Part shown: positions 12,539 to 25,434 of the stretch, in pieces
How the letters are laid out: the number at the start of each line of letters is the position of its first letter
How positions within the stretch are numbered: position 1 is the stretch's first letter
Source: Stratiolaelaps scimitus
Lineage: Eukaryota; Arthropoda; Arachnida; Mesostigmata; Laelapidae
DNA length: 64,000 nt
Assembly (NCBI GenBank): GCA_019614645.1
Contig: JABWDB010000017.1
Span: forward strand, 1,240,001-1,304,000
Direction: 5' to 3'
The notes under the pieces: generated by a model
Databases searched by the model: none
What the model was told of the DNA's origin: nothing
The model's input: the letters and a program-made list of their open reading frames with translations, nothing else
Position numbers and translations under genes: made by a program

Positions 12539-12743
12539 TAGAAATGAGCACATTTATTGCTCGAACAGTCACCTTGGAAACTCTCAAACCCTAGTTGACC
12601 TTCCGTAGGGGTGCGTCGCGTTGTGAACGCCTGGCACATGTATACACCAGTGATGAAGTGCAAGTATTCGCTAGGCAGAACGTCACAGACAGTAGAAACG
12701 GCAGTCAAACTCCTCTTAGCCGACAGCAATACACAAAATGCGG

Positions 12744-12796
12744 AATATATATATATATATATATTGTGTGTGAGTTTATGTGTGTGTGTGTGTGTC
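12744..12796 (+). repeat. compound microsatellite (AT)n then (TG)n
   Basis: An AT run at about 12744-12764 is followed by TG-rich sequence and a (TG)n run at about 12780-12796. This is simple-sequence DNA. Confidence 0.85.
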
Positions 12797-13544
12797 TTTA
12801 ATCAAAAAGTCGCATCGAGTTTTGCCATCTGCGCTGTCTACCTCACGGCTTACACAAGCGCAATCGCTGACGGGAGAGCATGAGTAAGCCACACCAGCTT
12901 CATGCTCCAGAGGCGCCTCCGTTTTTTTCTAGGCATGCGCTCACATACATAACCAATCAGTCGCACCACCATGCATCCATCCGTCGATACGTGATGCAGC
13001 CATCCACTCGTACACTTGCACTCATTGCACTTACATCCAGATGTAATTGCTGCTCCACCCCTGACTTCGGTCGGGCGGGGTCGTCAACGGACCCTTGACG
13101 GCTACTACGGCCATCCTCCAACTGGAAATTCAAGGCCAGACAACGCAACTGGTGATCGTAAGCGGCAGTGTGGCAGCAAGCGACGTCTAGTGCAGCATCA
13201 GTAGACACTACCGGCAGCAGAAAAGCCAAGGCACGTGTATCTAAGCACGCTAGATGAGTGGCAATCAGCGACCCCAATGGTTTTCCCTCTCGTGTGAGCA
13301 GGTCAAAAAGTGAAGGTTGAGCTTTGCCTTTGGTCGTAGAGGTGCTACAGCTGCGGCATGTTGGGAGCTGTGTCCCCAGTGAGCGAAAATTGGAAATGGA
13401 TGATACAAAAAGACCGATACAAATATTGTGCATTCATTAACCCTGCTGACGCTTGCTGTTAAAATATCTGTGGAGATCTGCCTAGTCGTGTCACAATCTG
13501 GGGAGAACATCATTATTATTTTCATTTCTATTATATAGTGTTAG

Positions 13545-13577
13545 TAATTACATATATAATTATTATATATGTAATTA
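13545..13577. repeat. 14-bp perfect inverted repeat
   Basis: The arms TAATTACATATATA (13545-13558) and its complement (13564-13577) flank a 5-base loop. It is AT-rich and could extrude as a small hairpin. No target duplication was seen. It may simply reflect AT-rich sequence. Confidence 0.7.
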
Positions 13578-13916
13578 TACATTACATCTGAGTCATTATA
13601 TTGATTTCCACGTCTAATTTTGCTTTACAATGTGGAAATGGCGTCAAGGTTGCAGACTGAGCGCAGTGGGGTGACGAGTGCACTCTAATTGTAATCGTTG
13701 ATTAATTCAATCTCTATGTATATTAGAGAAATCGAAAGTTACACAATCATTGAATCAGCTCGTAGTAATATTTGAATCTGGGGTATACTGTCAGCATATA
13801 CTGCCCTGATGTTACATTGTTTGATCATATGGTCAATGGGGTATTACAATTCGTACTGACCGAGGAGTTATATTTACTACAGTAACACATTCCTCAACCC
13901 GATTTATACACACCCG

Positions 13917-13955
13917 TATATATATATACGTATATATATATATATATATATATAT
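13917..13955 (+). repeat. (TA)n microsatellite
   Basis: About 39 bp of TA dinucleotides, interrupted once by CG near 13929. Confidence 0.85.
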
Positions 13956-15598
13956 CACGTACTTCGTCAACTTGATGAGGAGATGACTTATATTTGATGC
14001 AAACAGCAGGAAAAATAGTATCATATACATGCGTCTCGATCAGGTTCGGTTGGTGCTTCCGAGAGGCCGGCGCATGAGACAGTGTCCATTCTGTCTACGA
14101 TTGCACTATCATTGCATAATTGACTCGATTTTTGTAAGCACATAAATTAGAGCTGAACTAGTGCCAGTGCTTGTATTACTTGCATGGAGGGAGTCATAGC
14201 ATTGAGAATAATCGAACGCGTTTTTCCTGGAGATATTCAATGCATGAGCTTAATGTTATAATACCTGAACGTGACGTCTCGCAACAACTACGAATCTCTA
14301 CTATAGAAATTGTTAGGGAACCGAGGTCCTGCTAGATTGTCAATACATCGTCCAATAAACGAAGTATCAAACGTTATCGTAAAGCCTAGGGTAGAAGGAG
14401 AGCGCTCGGCAGCATCGACTAGTCATCGATAGATGTTAGCTGACGATTAATAACATGAAAAGATAAAAGTGTATAGTGGATGACTTCGACTTGAACTTTC
14501 CTCTTACCCGACTCCTAAGGACATATGTCGTTGTCTCAGCGTACGGGCGACATCAACGCTGACGGTGTGACCGGGTGATGGTGGCACGATATCTCGACAC
14601 TCTCGCCACCTCACGCCTGCCTGATCTCCGTCGCGACATCGGGCCGTCTGAATCCCTATGGGCCTTCATGTCGTTTACGACGACAGAGGCATGAGCCTGC
14701 AAGGACCTGCCGCCTACGACCTGCCCACCAGCGGTTCGCTTCGCTCGTTTCCAATCTCAGTTTCAGGCCAAGTCGAGAAGATCTCAAGGTTGGCAGTATC
14801 CCGAAATGCGCCTCTCTTCCCGTGGCCACTTGGGGTTTCCTGGAAGGATACCGCTCTGTGGAGCAGCTCACACCGCTTGCTAACACACCTCACCATCGTC
14901 GGCGCGGTCGTCCTTAGGTGAAGGGCCCCTGGTTTCACCGTCGGCTGTCGGCCACCGCTCCTTTGACTCAGGCTCGCACTATGCCGCTCACGTGCCAACT
15001 ACACGGCGCGTACCGTAAGACTCTTGTAGTCCTTATAGTGAAGCCTGCAAAAGATAAGAAAGACGGCCGGGGTCCTGGCAGATGCACGGGCCTGGCTCAC
15101 ACTCGTGTATTCGTAGTATGTTACAACAGCAGCGGCAATTGTAGTCGTAGTACTACTAGTAAGCGTAGCGCAAAGTAATGCGAGGGTACAGGCTGCAGGT
15201 CAATGCGGCGAGGAGTCAGAGGACTGACGGGAGCCTGCGTGTCGCAAACATCTCAAGTGGTGTCTGGGTTTGAAAGACAGTGACTGTGGCAAGTACGCGG
15301 TCGTCTCGACGTTGGCCATCTGTACCCCGCACGCGGTGGCGTCTACCTGAGTGGACAGAGAGAGAGAGAGAGAGGAACTTGATTGCGCGAAAAGGCCAGA
15401 GGCCAGCACGAAGATGACAAATAGCCAGAATCCTGAAGAAGGCTGTATTCACTTGTAAACTAGCCGGAACTGACAGTGGGCGACCGGGACCGAATAAATG
15501 ATCAGGTCAAACGACCGATTAAATGGTGGGTGGGCCACCAGTAAATAACTTGTGAAGGAGGGTAGAGGTGGCATTCTCAGATGGCTGTAATACCTTAC

Positions 15599-15664
15599 CT
15601 AGAATCCCTTTGAAATTCAAAACACCTTTGGGAGGGTGTTTCAACCTGGACTTGTAGATGGCGT
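15599..15664 (-). CDS. candidate internal exon, unrecognised
   Basis: On the minus strand an acceptor (ATGCTCTTGTGTCGCCAG) and a strong donor (CTAG then GTAAGG) bound 66 bp. Two frames are open; the more protein-like one starts with 2 bases, gives 21 codons (product begins AIYKSRLKHPPKGVLNF) and ends with 1 base. That phase joins correctly to the candidate terminal exon at 10650-10690. No family was recognised. Confidence 0.25.
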
Positions 15665-16559
15665 CTGGCGACACAAGAGCATGTCATTAAGTATGGCGTA
15701 TTTTAAGTAGAGATGTTATTTACAAAGCAACCTCTGCCTAAGTCAGCATAATTATGCTCAAAGGTCATTGCTTGCGCAGACATCTAATTGAAGTCGAACG
15801 CCCATTAGCTTCACAGTAAACTACTAAATTCCAATGATATGGACATGCGGCAAATTATTTCGCCTACGAAGGCGTACAATGACGCTGCCCGGCAATCGTG
15901 CGGCCTGACACATTTACTCACATATTATTACATTCAGCGTTTATTCACATGGTATTGTGTTATACATACGAGGTATCTAGTAGAAGAGTAAAGATTGATA
16001 AAAACAACACACAGTAAAATGGGTGTGGTTGCACATGGTACACCCACGTGCAATATGATGTAAATAGTCAATACCTGTAGTCACAACCCCAGTGAATTGA
16101 ATCGAATTGAAAGTTCAGTCACTCAGTCGCTTTGCAGATTATTTTCCGCTTTTCAACGTTTCCGTTCACAGTGAAACTGAAGGAAATGTCATGCACGAAT
16201 ATCACGCATGAAATTTCCGTTCCCTTGAAAATTTGACACCTCGTAGGAATACAGCAATGGATTCGAAGGTGAGACACGTGTAGACCTACGGCACGCATGT
16301 CAGTACCACGCCATTACTTATACTTGTCCATATATTTGCACTAAAGTACATGCATCATCATCCACAGCATCCATTTTTCGGCAGCAATAGCAGGAAAAGC
16401 CTATTATTATTATTATTATTATCACTACGCGTAATCGCGTACCCGCAAGTGCCCGTCTGTCCTCGCTCAGAACACAGGCAATCTCGATAATAGTAATACA
16501 GGACAAAGGACAACGAAGGCCGACAAAACGGAAGTGGAACGAAAAGAATAAAACGTCGT

Positions 16560-17250
16560 TTCTCTATGGTCCGACCGTCCGCCCTCCACAGCCGGCCGGT
16601 CTCGATGAAACCCAGCGATACCCGTTTACCGCCCGCCCCCAACCCTCTGGGCGCTTTTAGTCGGCGTTGTTCGATTATTATCTTGTTTGGTCCTGGCCTC
16701 GAATCGCAGCACGCCGTGGGCCACGTCCTGTGTCGATGTCGACGTCGTTGTCGTACCGGAATTTCGATGCTCGTCGCTTGCTCGGTCGCTCGGGAGGACG
16801 ACCCTGTGCCGGGTGAGGGCGGAGGGATATGCTGCTTCTTCCCTTACCGCCTTTCATCTCGCTCTGCTTCGATCCCATATTAACCTCGTTTCACGTCATC
16901 TGGTGGTGGCGGTGGTGGTGGCTGAGTCTCATGGATTTCCGTCCGGTTTTCTTCTTATTTTTCTCTCTCTCCCTCTCTCTCTCTCCCTTCCTCTCTCCTC
17001 TCGTTATGATGATCCGTCGTCACTTTAGGGGGGATTTGTCCTCGAGGAGTGCGACTGCCACCAGAAGAACAGGTCTCTTCGCTGATGACAGCTGTAGGGC
17101 GGGGAAGCGGGGCGAGAGAAAACCAACGAAGAAGAGCCCTTTTCCGGTGCCGGGTTCCCCGAAGAGCGATTCCACTTACGTCCGATTTCAGCGTATGCCC
17201 TATGCTCCAGCGGAACTCCAAACGGATTCAGTCAGTGCTCAGGCCTAACC
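16560..17250. other. GC/CpG-rich block, promoter- or 5'-exon-like
   Basis: This block is clearly richer in GC and CpG than its flanks and contains a (CT)n tract at about 16963-16986. ORFs of 90-140 codons overlap in several frames on both strands, which is expected of GC-rich sequence with few stops and is not evidence of a gene. A minus-strand donor (GGAC then GTAAGT) lies at about 17179, but every frame upstream of it is closed, so a noncoding 5' exon is possible. Confidence 0.35.
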
Positions 17251-17911
17251 TCCATTACTTCACAGCGAACATTTCTTGCGATGGCTTTGAAGGGGCTGAA
17301 TGAAGAGACCGGATAGGGTGATTCTCTTTGGGGGGTTACTTCTCCAAAGTAGCTTGGCAGACATATGCACACAAACTCTTAGTCTCAAAGGAAAATGCCT
17401 CGAAGATTTACTTAGCAGCAGCAGATTTTTAGGGCCACCTAAAAACCTTCCTTAGTGATGAGGACACACACACGCCCGCGTGCAGAAATTGATGTTTGCA
17501 TGCTAGAGATGCTTTTTTTAAATGTATGTCAGTATTTGATGAAGGCGAATTCTGTTAAGAGTACGGTTACATTTGGTTGTAAAGTATGGTATTACATATT
17601 GATAACAACTCAAAATTATGTGGCCAGGACGTCGTTCGTACACCTATTTTACCGTCGATCCACCTGTCAGGGCTAGGACGTACTTAAAGGCAAAGACAAG
17701 TTGAAAACATGGAAATTGACTCGTTGTCCGCGTCTTCCAGCCAGTTGCCCCAAAAGAACTGTGACAAGCAGTGATTGATTAATACTGAAGCTCGCTCTCT
17801 GGGCTGCGACCAGAAACGGCTCACGTAGGTGTGTAAATGTTGGTTGAAAATGAGCTCGAAAATGAGTTGAAAATGAGTTGAACCTTCGCACGCCTACACA
17901 TCAACACTTAC

Positions 17912-18198
17912 CATACGTATCGGGTTCGCTTTGCTATGAGCTCTCGACGAGCACAGGACACATCATCATTGACAACCATCTCTTTTACGCTTCTGATAAT
18001 GAACAGAGTTTGCTTTGTGTATAAATCGAAACTGTAACCTAGGAAACATGCGGGACATTGGTGGAAGAACATCAATGAATCAATCACGGCGTTGCGGAGC
18101 TGAACCTCACATTTTCTACATACTGTCACGGGTACGATGGAATAATCAGCTATCGTCACATGTATCGTTAGTATTGGTTTGAACATTGTTGAAACGAG
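17912..18198 (-). CDS. candidate exon with two CxxC pairs, unrecognised
   Basis: On the minus strand an acceptor (CATTTCTGAGAATTTAG) and a consensus donor (TATG then GTAAGT) bound 287 bp that is open in one frame only (95 codons plus 2 bases). The product includes VCRKCEVQLRNAV and, 17 residues after the first pair, HQCPACFLGYS: two CxxC pairs in the arrangement of a small zinc-binding ribbon. It ends with the basic stretch RRELIAKRTRYV. An alternative acceptor (GCATGTTTCCTAG) inside would shorten it to the second half. No named domain could be assigned. Length and splice signals make it one of the better exon candidates here. Confidence 0.35.
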
Positions 18199-18545
18199 CT
18201 AAATTCTCAGAAATGTTTGCTATGCAATCGTTTATAACGTCACTTTTTTAGTTGAGTTAATTGGCTACGCCAATGAACGCCATGTCGACGAAGCATTGGG
18301 GTGAGGTAAATTAATCATAGTGTTTGTAGCCGTAATACATCTGATACTCGTAGTCAGAAACTGGGTCATAAAGCTACTCATGGCGAGGATGTAATGCGTT
18401 CCTGTGCTATACCAGCGTCGCCTTTGCGGATTATTATTATTATTACACTTATATTACGTACCACACTAACGTACCGAACATGGTGACCTTTCTACAGGCA
18501 ATCTCGTATGCTAGGTGCCGTTTTTTGAAAAAAGCACTCGCGAGT

Positions 18546-18567
18546 TAGAGAGAGAGAGAGAGAGAGG
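18546..18567 (+). repeat. (AG)n microsatellite
   Basis: A run of about eleven AG units lies 35 bp upstream of the small ORF at 18602. Confidence 0.85.
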
Positions 18568-18601
18568 GAAACCCTCATTCGGCAGATGCAGTGCACATAG
18601 T

Positions 18602-18958
18602 ATGGAGCTAAAAAGAAGAGGACGAAACTACGTCCTCTTGCTGCGGAAACGTACAGACCTCGCTCCACAGCGCCGATATTCGATTCAATTATCAGGAGGT
18701 TTATGCAAATATGTCATTAAAATTGACCGCTACCGTATCACCGTGACCTACAACAGGAAACAAGGACATTTAAGGATGACAATCGCGTTAATTACGATGA
18801 TGATTATTATTTTAGCCTTGGTCGTACTCAGTCATACCGTCACGTCGTACCAAATCGCCTACACGCAAAGGCCAAATCGTTTGACAGAGCTCATCATCGG
18901 CGAATTTCGTGCATTCAAATTTCATCAGCATTCGTTTATTAAACGGTTCGTCCTTTAA
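18602..18958 (+). CDS. possible small single-pass membrane protein, 118 aa
   Basis: An ATG in good context (A at -3, G at +4) opens 118 codons ending in TAA. The N-terminus is strongly basic (MELKRRGRNYVLLLRKR). A hydrophobic stretch at residues 59-80 (MTIALITMMIIILALVVLSH) looks like one transmembrane helix, followed by a 38-residue tail. No signal peptide or known family was seen. The frame is open further upstream through an (AG)n run, but that part is low complexity. It could be a real small gene or a chance frame; no splice sites or polyadenylation signal support it. Confidence 0.3.
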   Translation: MELKRRGRNYVLLLRKRTDLAPQRRYSIQLSGGLCKYVIKIDRYRITVTYNRKQGHLRMTIALITMMIIILALVVLSHTVTSYQIAYTQRPNRLTELIIGEFRAFKFHQHSFIKRFVL

Positions 18959-21900
18959 TTGTTTCGATCGCCTGCATCGTTCGATCATCGACCATGATGT
19001 AGATACTTAATTTTCGATAGTTTAAGCAGACGCAGAGGAGCGCTGCCCACAGAGCGACGGCGAGCCCGTTAATTAAATTAGGATTATATTAAATAAGTGA
19101 AATGAAAGTTCAGAGCAAGGAATGTAAAAATAGTCTCTCCGGACAAACGCAACTGCGCTGCGATAAGCTGATATAAGGGGGATCGCATGAAGCAGTAAGA
19201 CCATGGGCGCGGGGGGGGGAGGGTAGTATTTCCGAGGGGTTTGGCCCCACAAAACTCTACGAAGCCAAATGCATTTCAAGTAATTACTAGGCTATATTGG
19301 CATTCTGCGTTTTGATCGGCGGATGGCTACACTACGCGCCCAGTTATCGCTATGTTCTTCTCTAGCTAGCGTTTGTCGTCTTCGATGAAATCTTCATGTC
19401 ATGCTTGCTTGAATACAGTGGCCACCAACCAGCAAATGCGCGCAATCCTAACTGCTATAAATGGAAATGGGAGAGCGATCAATTTCGGTTACCCGGGTAA
19501 CGCAGACGAATCCGTGCAGCAGATTCTCTTCCGTTAAGAGATTCGTTAGAGACGCGGGCATCGGGCACACCCGTATTTAGGCTGATGAACAACGCCGGCA
19601 GAGGTAAATGGACGCTAAAACCGATTGGAGAGGTGATAACACTGAAAATGAGTTTATATGAAAAACGAATGCGATTGCTGTGCCTGAATCTGTTTGCGAA
19701 GCGCAATTGATCAGCTGGCCGGTGAGCATTTGTTCACTGGATTGATCGAAAATAGAATTGTGCGCATTGAAGTGCACACTCGGCTAAGCATTGGTCATTC
19801 GCTGATTCACTCCCTGATTTTGATATTTCCATCTTTGAAATGGCAGACCGGCGGACTTCGGGTTGGAACACCGGGGATTGGCCTTTAGAACGGTGGGACG
19901 ATTTAACGATCGATTTAGAGAGCGGGTGGCAGGTAACGTGAAATCAAAGCACATTCGTGGTATAAATGGTCGTAGTTACTGTCTTTATCTGAAGATTGAT
20001 ACCAAAATAGTACTGCGTACAACAGGAACGCGTATCTTTTGGTTAGCCCCAACTCAAACTTGATTAGGGCACCTACAAGTGGGGGCATGCCCAATAACTC
20101 TGGGCCCAACAGGTCGTTGGTCTACTCCGCCTTCACAACTAGTTAAGACGTCAAGTGAAGAGTAAGGTTCTTGGCCCAACCGAGTATGAAGGAGGCTGCG
20201 AAATGCAGGTAAAAAGTGAAGTCAAGGTAGAAAACCTTTATCAAACCAGGTTGGGAGGATCACGGAAACGGCAGGGTGGTGGATCATGTATGTAATCCAT
20301 ACATTCAGAGTACCCATAATAATACAGTCACCTTATTGTCCCAGAATTCTCACGCGGCCAGTTCAGTAACTATATATATATATATGGTTTGGAGGACAGC
20401 TACAATATTGTTGTATGCGCACCATGTCGATAGTTATCCAAGAAAAGTGCTAACTAAAGTATGCTATGAACTATTCGTTCTCTAGAATTAGATGCTATAT
20501 CACCAGTCAGCCCCAATGTTCGCTTATATTCAGTAATAATTCACTCTATAAGTTAGAAATCTCAATCACCACTTCCATGCAAATATGCATTGTACGGATG
20601 ATAAATTAGAAATTTGTAAATTATGCTACATTGGTAAATTGTGTTTCTCGATGCCGGAATCGCATGGCTGACTACGCGACGAGTTTCTACAGGCCCCAAC
20701 TTCAAGGTCAGATTTTGATCAATATTATGTTCAGTTGACTCGGTTGACATTTTCCCGCCGAATCGTACGTTGGTGCGCTACAATATTCATCAATTTCAAT
20801 TTGTCGAATAATATGTCTGCCTGCCGCAGAGCACTATTGGCGAATATATCTGAACGCAGAAGATACCTCTAATAAATTAGTGCATCGAGGGTCTCGGTAC
20901 AGGTTGCCGCGGTAGACGTCCACTTCAATGACTGGCTATGACAGCTGGTTGTTCCAAACGTCGTAAGGCCGAACGCGCGCATCATTTTCTACATACACAA
21001 CTGGTGGTTGATTCGAGATGCATTATAGATTCGCCTGCATATCGCCTGCATTGATTCAGTTTGAGATAGCGGCTTTCAGCTCGTGATGGCTTGCACTAAT
21101 CGCGCAAGATTGTACTGATCTGAACCACATGAGATCTTGAAATCGAAAAATTGTGAGACCGTACGATAGTTTATAATGGATCTTAAAAATAGATATCCCA
21201 TATTGGGTTCAGCGCTTGAGGGGGTGTAACATTAAGGAATAGATCAAAATAGAACAAAGTTTGTTCCAGATCAGTGAAACATGGTCTTGTACTGTGGTTT
21301 AAAAATACTGTATGCAAACTTTTTTTAGATGAAGCTAGGTGTGCAATATACAAGTAATATGCCAACTTTCTCCAGAATAGCCAGGAGAGATGGGCTGCTA
21401 AAGTTCTACGTCGATAAGAAAGAGTGGACAAATCAAAAGTGTGTTTCCAGTGTCGGAGGCAGTAGTCGCTGCACTCGTTTGCTCGCTCGCTCGTGAGCCT
21501 CACAGCGTTTTTGTTCGTTCCACAACGGCCGGCCCATAAGCGAAGCAAAGAACTGCACATTCAATTGATTTAACCAGATTGCCGCGCGTTCCCCCGTAGT
21601 CGAACGGATGGCGATTGTACAGCGAAGAGCAACGACGACCACCTACGTTCACTTATAATCACTCATACGTTTGCTCTACGAGGTCATTCCACCTGTTCTA
21701 AAAAGATCGTCTGCTTTTAAAGTTATCATGATTTAGTTGGATGAGACTCACAAGAGGATACAGTTTTCCCCGAAGTCACACACAGCGACGTCAGTACTAC
21801 CACCAGCTGTAGGTATACAGCTATGGCCATTGCTTCTGTCGCTAGCACGGGTACACACAGCAGTAGCAGCAAAATCTACAACAACAACAGCAACAATAAC

Positions 21901-23590
21901 AACAAAAGCTACTACTATTGTTTTACAAAGCGTACGCCTGACCCGCGTATCCATTTGGCTTGCTACAACCATCCGTCTGGCCGTTAAGGCAATAGCGAAT
22001 TCAATTACCCGTAGCCACATTACGGAGATTTTCTTTTCCTCTGCCCCGTGCTGGTACTGCGGTCCACTCCGTCGAATGGGTGTTACACCTCCGAGTGAGC
22101 CACATCATAATATTGCGCTACTATGCGGCGGTGGCGGCGGCTAGTTGCAGTAGCTACTGCCCCGGCGACTTCAACCACTATCGTCTCACCACGAGCAATA
22201 CCAGTGGTGCTTCTAGAGCTGGTGCAACCAGCAGCAATCTATATAATTAAATAGTAGCAATTGTCTTCATATTTATTTAACAGAAACAGAGATAATTTTA
22301 TAATGGAGCCTGCCAGCCCCCTCCAGCCAAAGAGGCCGAGATACTCAGAACGGCATGGCGTTTCCCCTCTGTGCGTCCAATGGTAAATAAGCGTTGACGG
22401 AACCTCACTATTTCTCTCTCTCTTTATATCTCTTTCTATCTCTCAATCTACACTCGGGGTCTTCCTGTGTTGCTCTGAAGGTATAAGGGAGCCTTTACGG
22501 GCCGGTGCTCAGGGGCGGGTGGGGTATGTGCGAGCGCCATACGGCTTTACACGTGCTCCGAATGATGCCGCAGCGTCGCTTTCGTTACTTATATTGTGGC
22601 TAAGCTGGTAGGAATACGTGTGCTTAAGATGGTGACGTTGAAACGTGTGTACACAGCGTTCGTACACGCATGGAAATTACTATAAATATATCTGTTTTTA
22701 TTGTCACCTCATGCCCAATAGTTAGCGATGTTTGTAATACATGTATGTTCATTTATTTAAGAGGTGTCGGTGTCGGCACAATTGATCACGTATGGCTGCC
22801 TCGAGCCTTGTTGTATAATATACTAGCTCGAATGATCTGAAGCTGTTGTCCAGTTGAAGGCAGGTGGGTAAACGTTTATATGTTATATATAATAATGTAT
22901 ATAGTCACTGTTGAATCAACGACTCTGTTGTGAAGTACACCGAAGATATAGTCAGCTTTTCACCTATGCGGGGCGCTTGAAAACGGCGAATCGTACCGAT
23001 AGAGACGAGTCAACAGAGTAGACCCCGGTCCGAGAAGGTTTGTACGGGGGATTCTTTCCAAACGATTGGCACGAACGGCTCTTAATAATGAGACGATGAT
23101 TACTATTTCAAGGGCTCCCTAAGGGCCTATTTTGCGTTCCAGTCCTATCCGAAGCGATTTAAAGGTCATGGAGGGACCCATAAAAGTGAAATCTTTCTAG
23201 GCCAATTTACGAGTACCACCGATGTCTCTGGACGTGTTGGCCAGGTTAGCAATACAGGCAAGACAGAATGCTCGAAACGGTATGTAAGATTGTTTTCTGT
23301 ACGTCAAACTCTGGACGAACCGACAGATTGTAACTCATTTTGCAATACACGGTTTTCATCATGTTGTGTGTAGGACAGAGAACTACACGGCCCCAACACG
23401 AACTGTCTATGTAGACATTGAAATAATGTTTGCGCCAGATACAACGTTGGAGAATGTACTCGATCAAGCTCATTGACTCAGCTGGTCCGCTAACAATTCT
23501 AGACACTATTGTTTATCCTTGGACGTATATATGCTCTGTTTACATGTATTATGTATAACACAATACCGTGGGAATAAATTACGAAATATT

Positions 23591-23593
<3 letters not shown>

Positions 23594-23635
<42 letters not shown>

Positions 23636-23650
23636 ACATATATATGTATA
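23594..23650 (+). repeat. (TA)n microsatellite, long
   Basis: More than 40 bp of nearly pure TA dinucleotide, followed by further TA-rich sequence interrupted by single bases. Confidence 0.85.
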
Positions 23651-24168
23651 GAGAAGTTACTAGTTGAAGTGTAAGCCGAAACCATATGTAAGCTTACAAC
23701 GGGGAACACATAATCGCCTTAGTTAGCTTTAACAAATAAACGAGCACCTACTGTATTCCACCAGTGTAATCCACAAGTCACAATCGGTGCTCTCTTTTCT
23801 TTCAACAAGAATCATCATGTACGGCAATGTTCTTTTTCCCTTCGGAACGACGCGAGTCGAGGCGAATCGCGGGCTTTTTTGGCGGCAATTTTCTGCAACT
23901 TTTCAATGGAACAGACCCCTCCCATACGAAAATCCTTTGCCACCCTGTCAAAGGCGAGAAACCTATTGTCGTTACAAGGACTCGACGACACATCGCTCAT
24001 CATCGTTGAATGCGATACTCGACGCATTCTCCAACCCGGGCATTGGAGTCGCCACTCGACAATTTTCGCTACGCCTGAGCATTATTCGTTGGGCCTGAAG
24101 AGTGGTTGAATGACGAGAAGATCCGCCATGTTACCTAAATCCCTGTTCTGTGCCGCCTCGCTGTATTC

Positions 24169-24190
24169 CTCTCTCTCTCTCTCTCTCTCT
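24169..24190 (+). repeat. (CT)n microsatellite
   Basis: About eleven CT units. Confidence 0.85.
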
Positions 24191-25434
24191 TTTGCCAAAA
24201 AAGAACAACAGTAGAGCAGACCTTTCACAGGCGCCCCAAGGACCCCGATAAATAATGTTGACCTTGCCAGGTCCCGTTGTTTACAGCAGTGTCCGAGTCG
24301 CGTGTGTTGATGTTTACGACAAAGTTGGAGGTGTCTCCGACCGCTGTTCACAGCAGCTGCTGTCATTCTTTATGACACGAAAGCAAAGGGGTTTCTCTGC
24401 AGGAACTGCGTTGCACTCGTTAGCGCGAAATCTCGCAAGCCGAAATTGCGGCTCGAAAATGTAATAGCGAGCCCACGACGAGACAGCTATACTAGAATTA
24501 GGCTAACGAAAGAAAAAAAACACATGAGCAACATCGAATGATGTGAAGAAAGGGAGACCAATGCGACCCTCAAGCTTTCAGACTTTTGGAATACATACCT
24601 GGCATAGCAGGGTAAGGACTTCTAAACGTTTTCGGAAAGGCTTAACTCGTGATTATTCGTAGAGCGAGAGAGACAGAGCGAGAGAAAGGGAGAGAGACGA
24701 CAACGCGAACGATGAGGAGACAGTGATAAAATTGTTGTAATAATGTTATACTTTAGTAGCAGATACACTCTGGCTGTCACCAGAAAGCCTTCGTACGTTC
24801 GTGTAGATGCCGTGGTAGTCGATGTACACATGTGGAAGCATTGTAGGAAACCTAAATGGGTGAAGGAAAGCACTGTCAATGCTAGAGATACCCTGACGAC
24901 AATGGACTGTCTAAAAGGACGCTAGTCTGCTAGTGTTCCAATGTCGAGTCCTGTGTGAAACGTCCTTTGGTCTGATTCAACTTGGCGGGGTGGTCGGCCC
25001 AATGGATGGACCAAAATGGACTTCCGGCAAAGTGTCTGTTGTGAGCCACCCGCTAGAAAAGTTTCCGGTTGTTTTCTTCTATCTGAGCCCTTTCAAGGTT
25101 GTTTGCTTCCCCCCGGCAGTTGAACGCGACGGCTCTGAAATCAATGACGTCAAATAGATGAGCTCGATGTTGAAGGTCAGCGGAAAGTGACTAAGAGATT
25201 TTACTCGGTACCCAGATCAACTGCAGGGCAATGCTTGCGTAACGTCTGTAGAGGCTGCGAATTGTAGTGTGGATGTAGACCAAAACTTCGCGAGGACGTT
25301 TCTGTAACTAGTGCAGTGGGACGTTAACCTGCTTAACAACGTCGAACTCATTTGGAGCACAACGCTTTTATATATCAGAGTTCAGTAGTATTAGTTCCTA
25401 CAATGTCTCAGACATAAGTGGCTGAGGTCTGCCT

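Larger units (their letters stand above)
12797..15598. other. noncoding stretch with simple repeats
   Basis: No supported gene. Overlapping ORFs on both strands at 12.9-13.4 kb and 14.6-15.4 kb (a GC-richer block) show no domain and no paired splice sites. A small palindrome at 13545, a (TA)n run at 13917 and an (AG)n run at 15357-15374 are the only structured elements. Confidence 0.4.
18959..25430. other. noncoding stretch with scattered microsatellites
   Basis: No supported gene in about 6.5 kb. Features seen: a G9 run near 19211-19219; (TA)n runs at 20371-20385 and 23594-23650; ACA/CAA-rich sequence at 21878-21910, whose ORF is low complexity; and a (CT)n run at 24169-24190. Frames of 60-135 codons exist but overlap on both strands and carry no domain. 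Confidence 0.4.

Noticed and set aside
21737..22144. 135-codon plus-strand ORF rich in Thr
   Set aside because: It is driven by ACA/CAA simple sequence; the minus strand is open as well.
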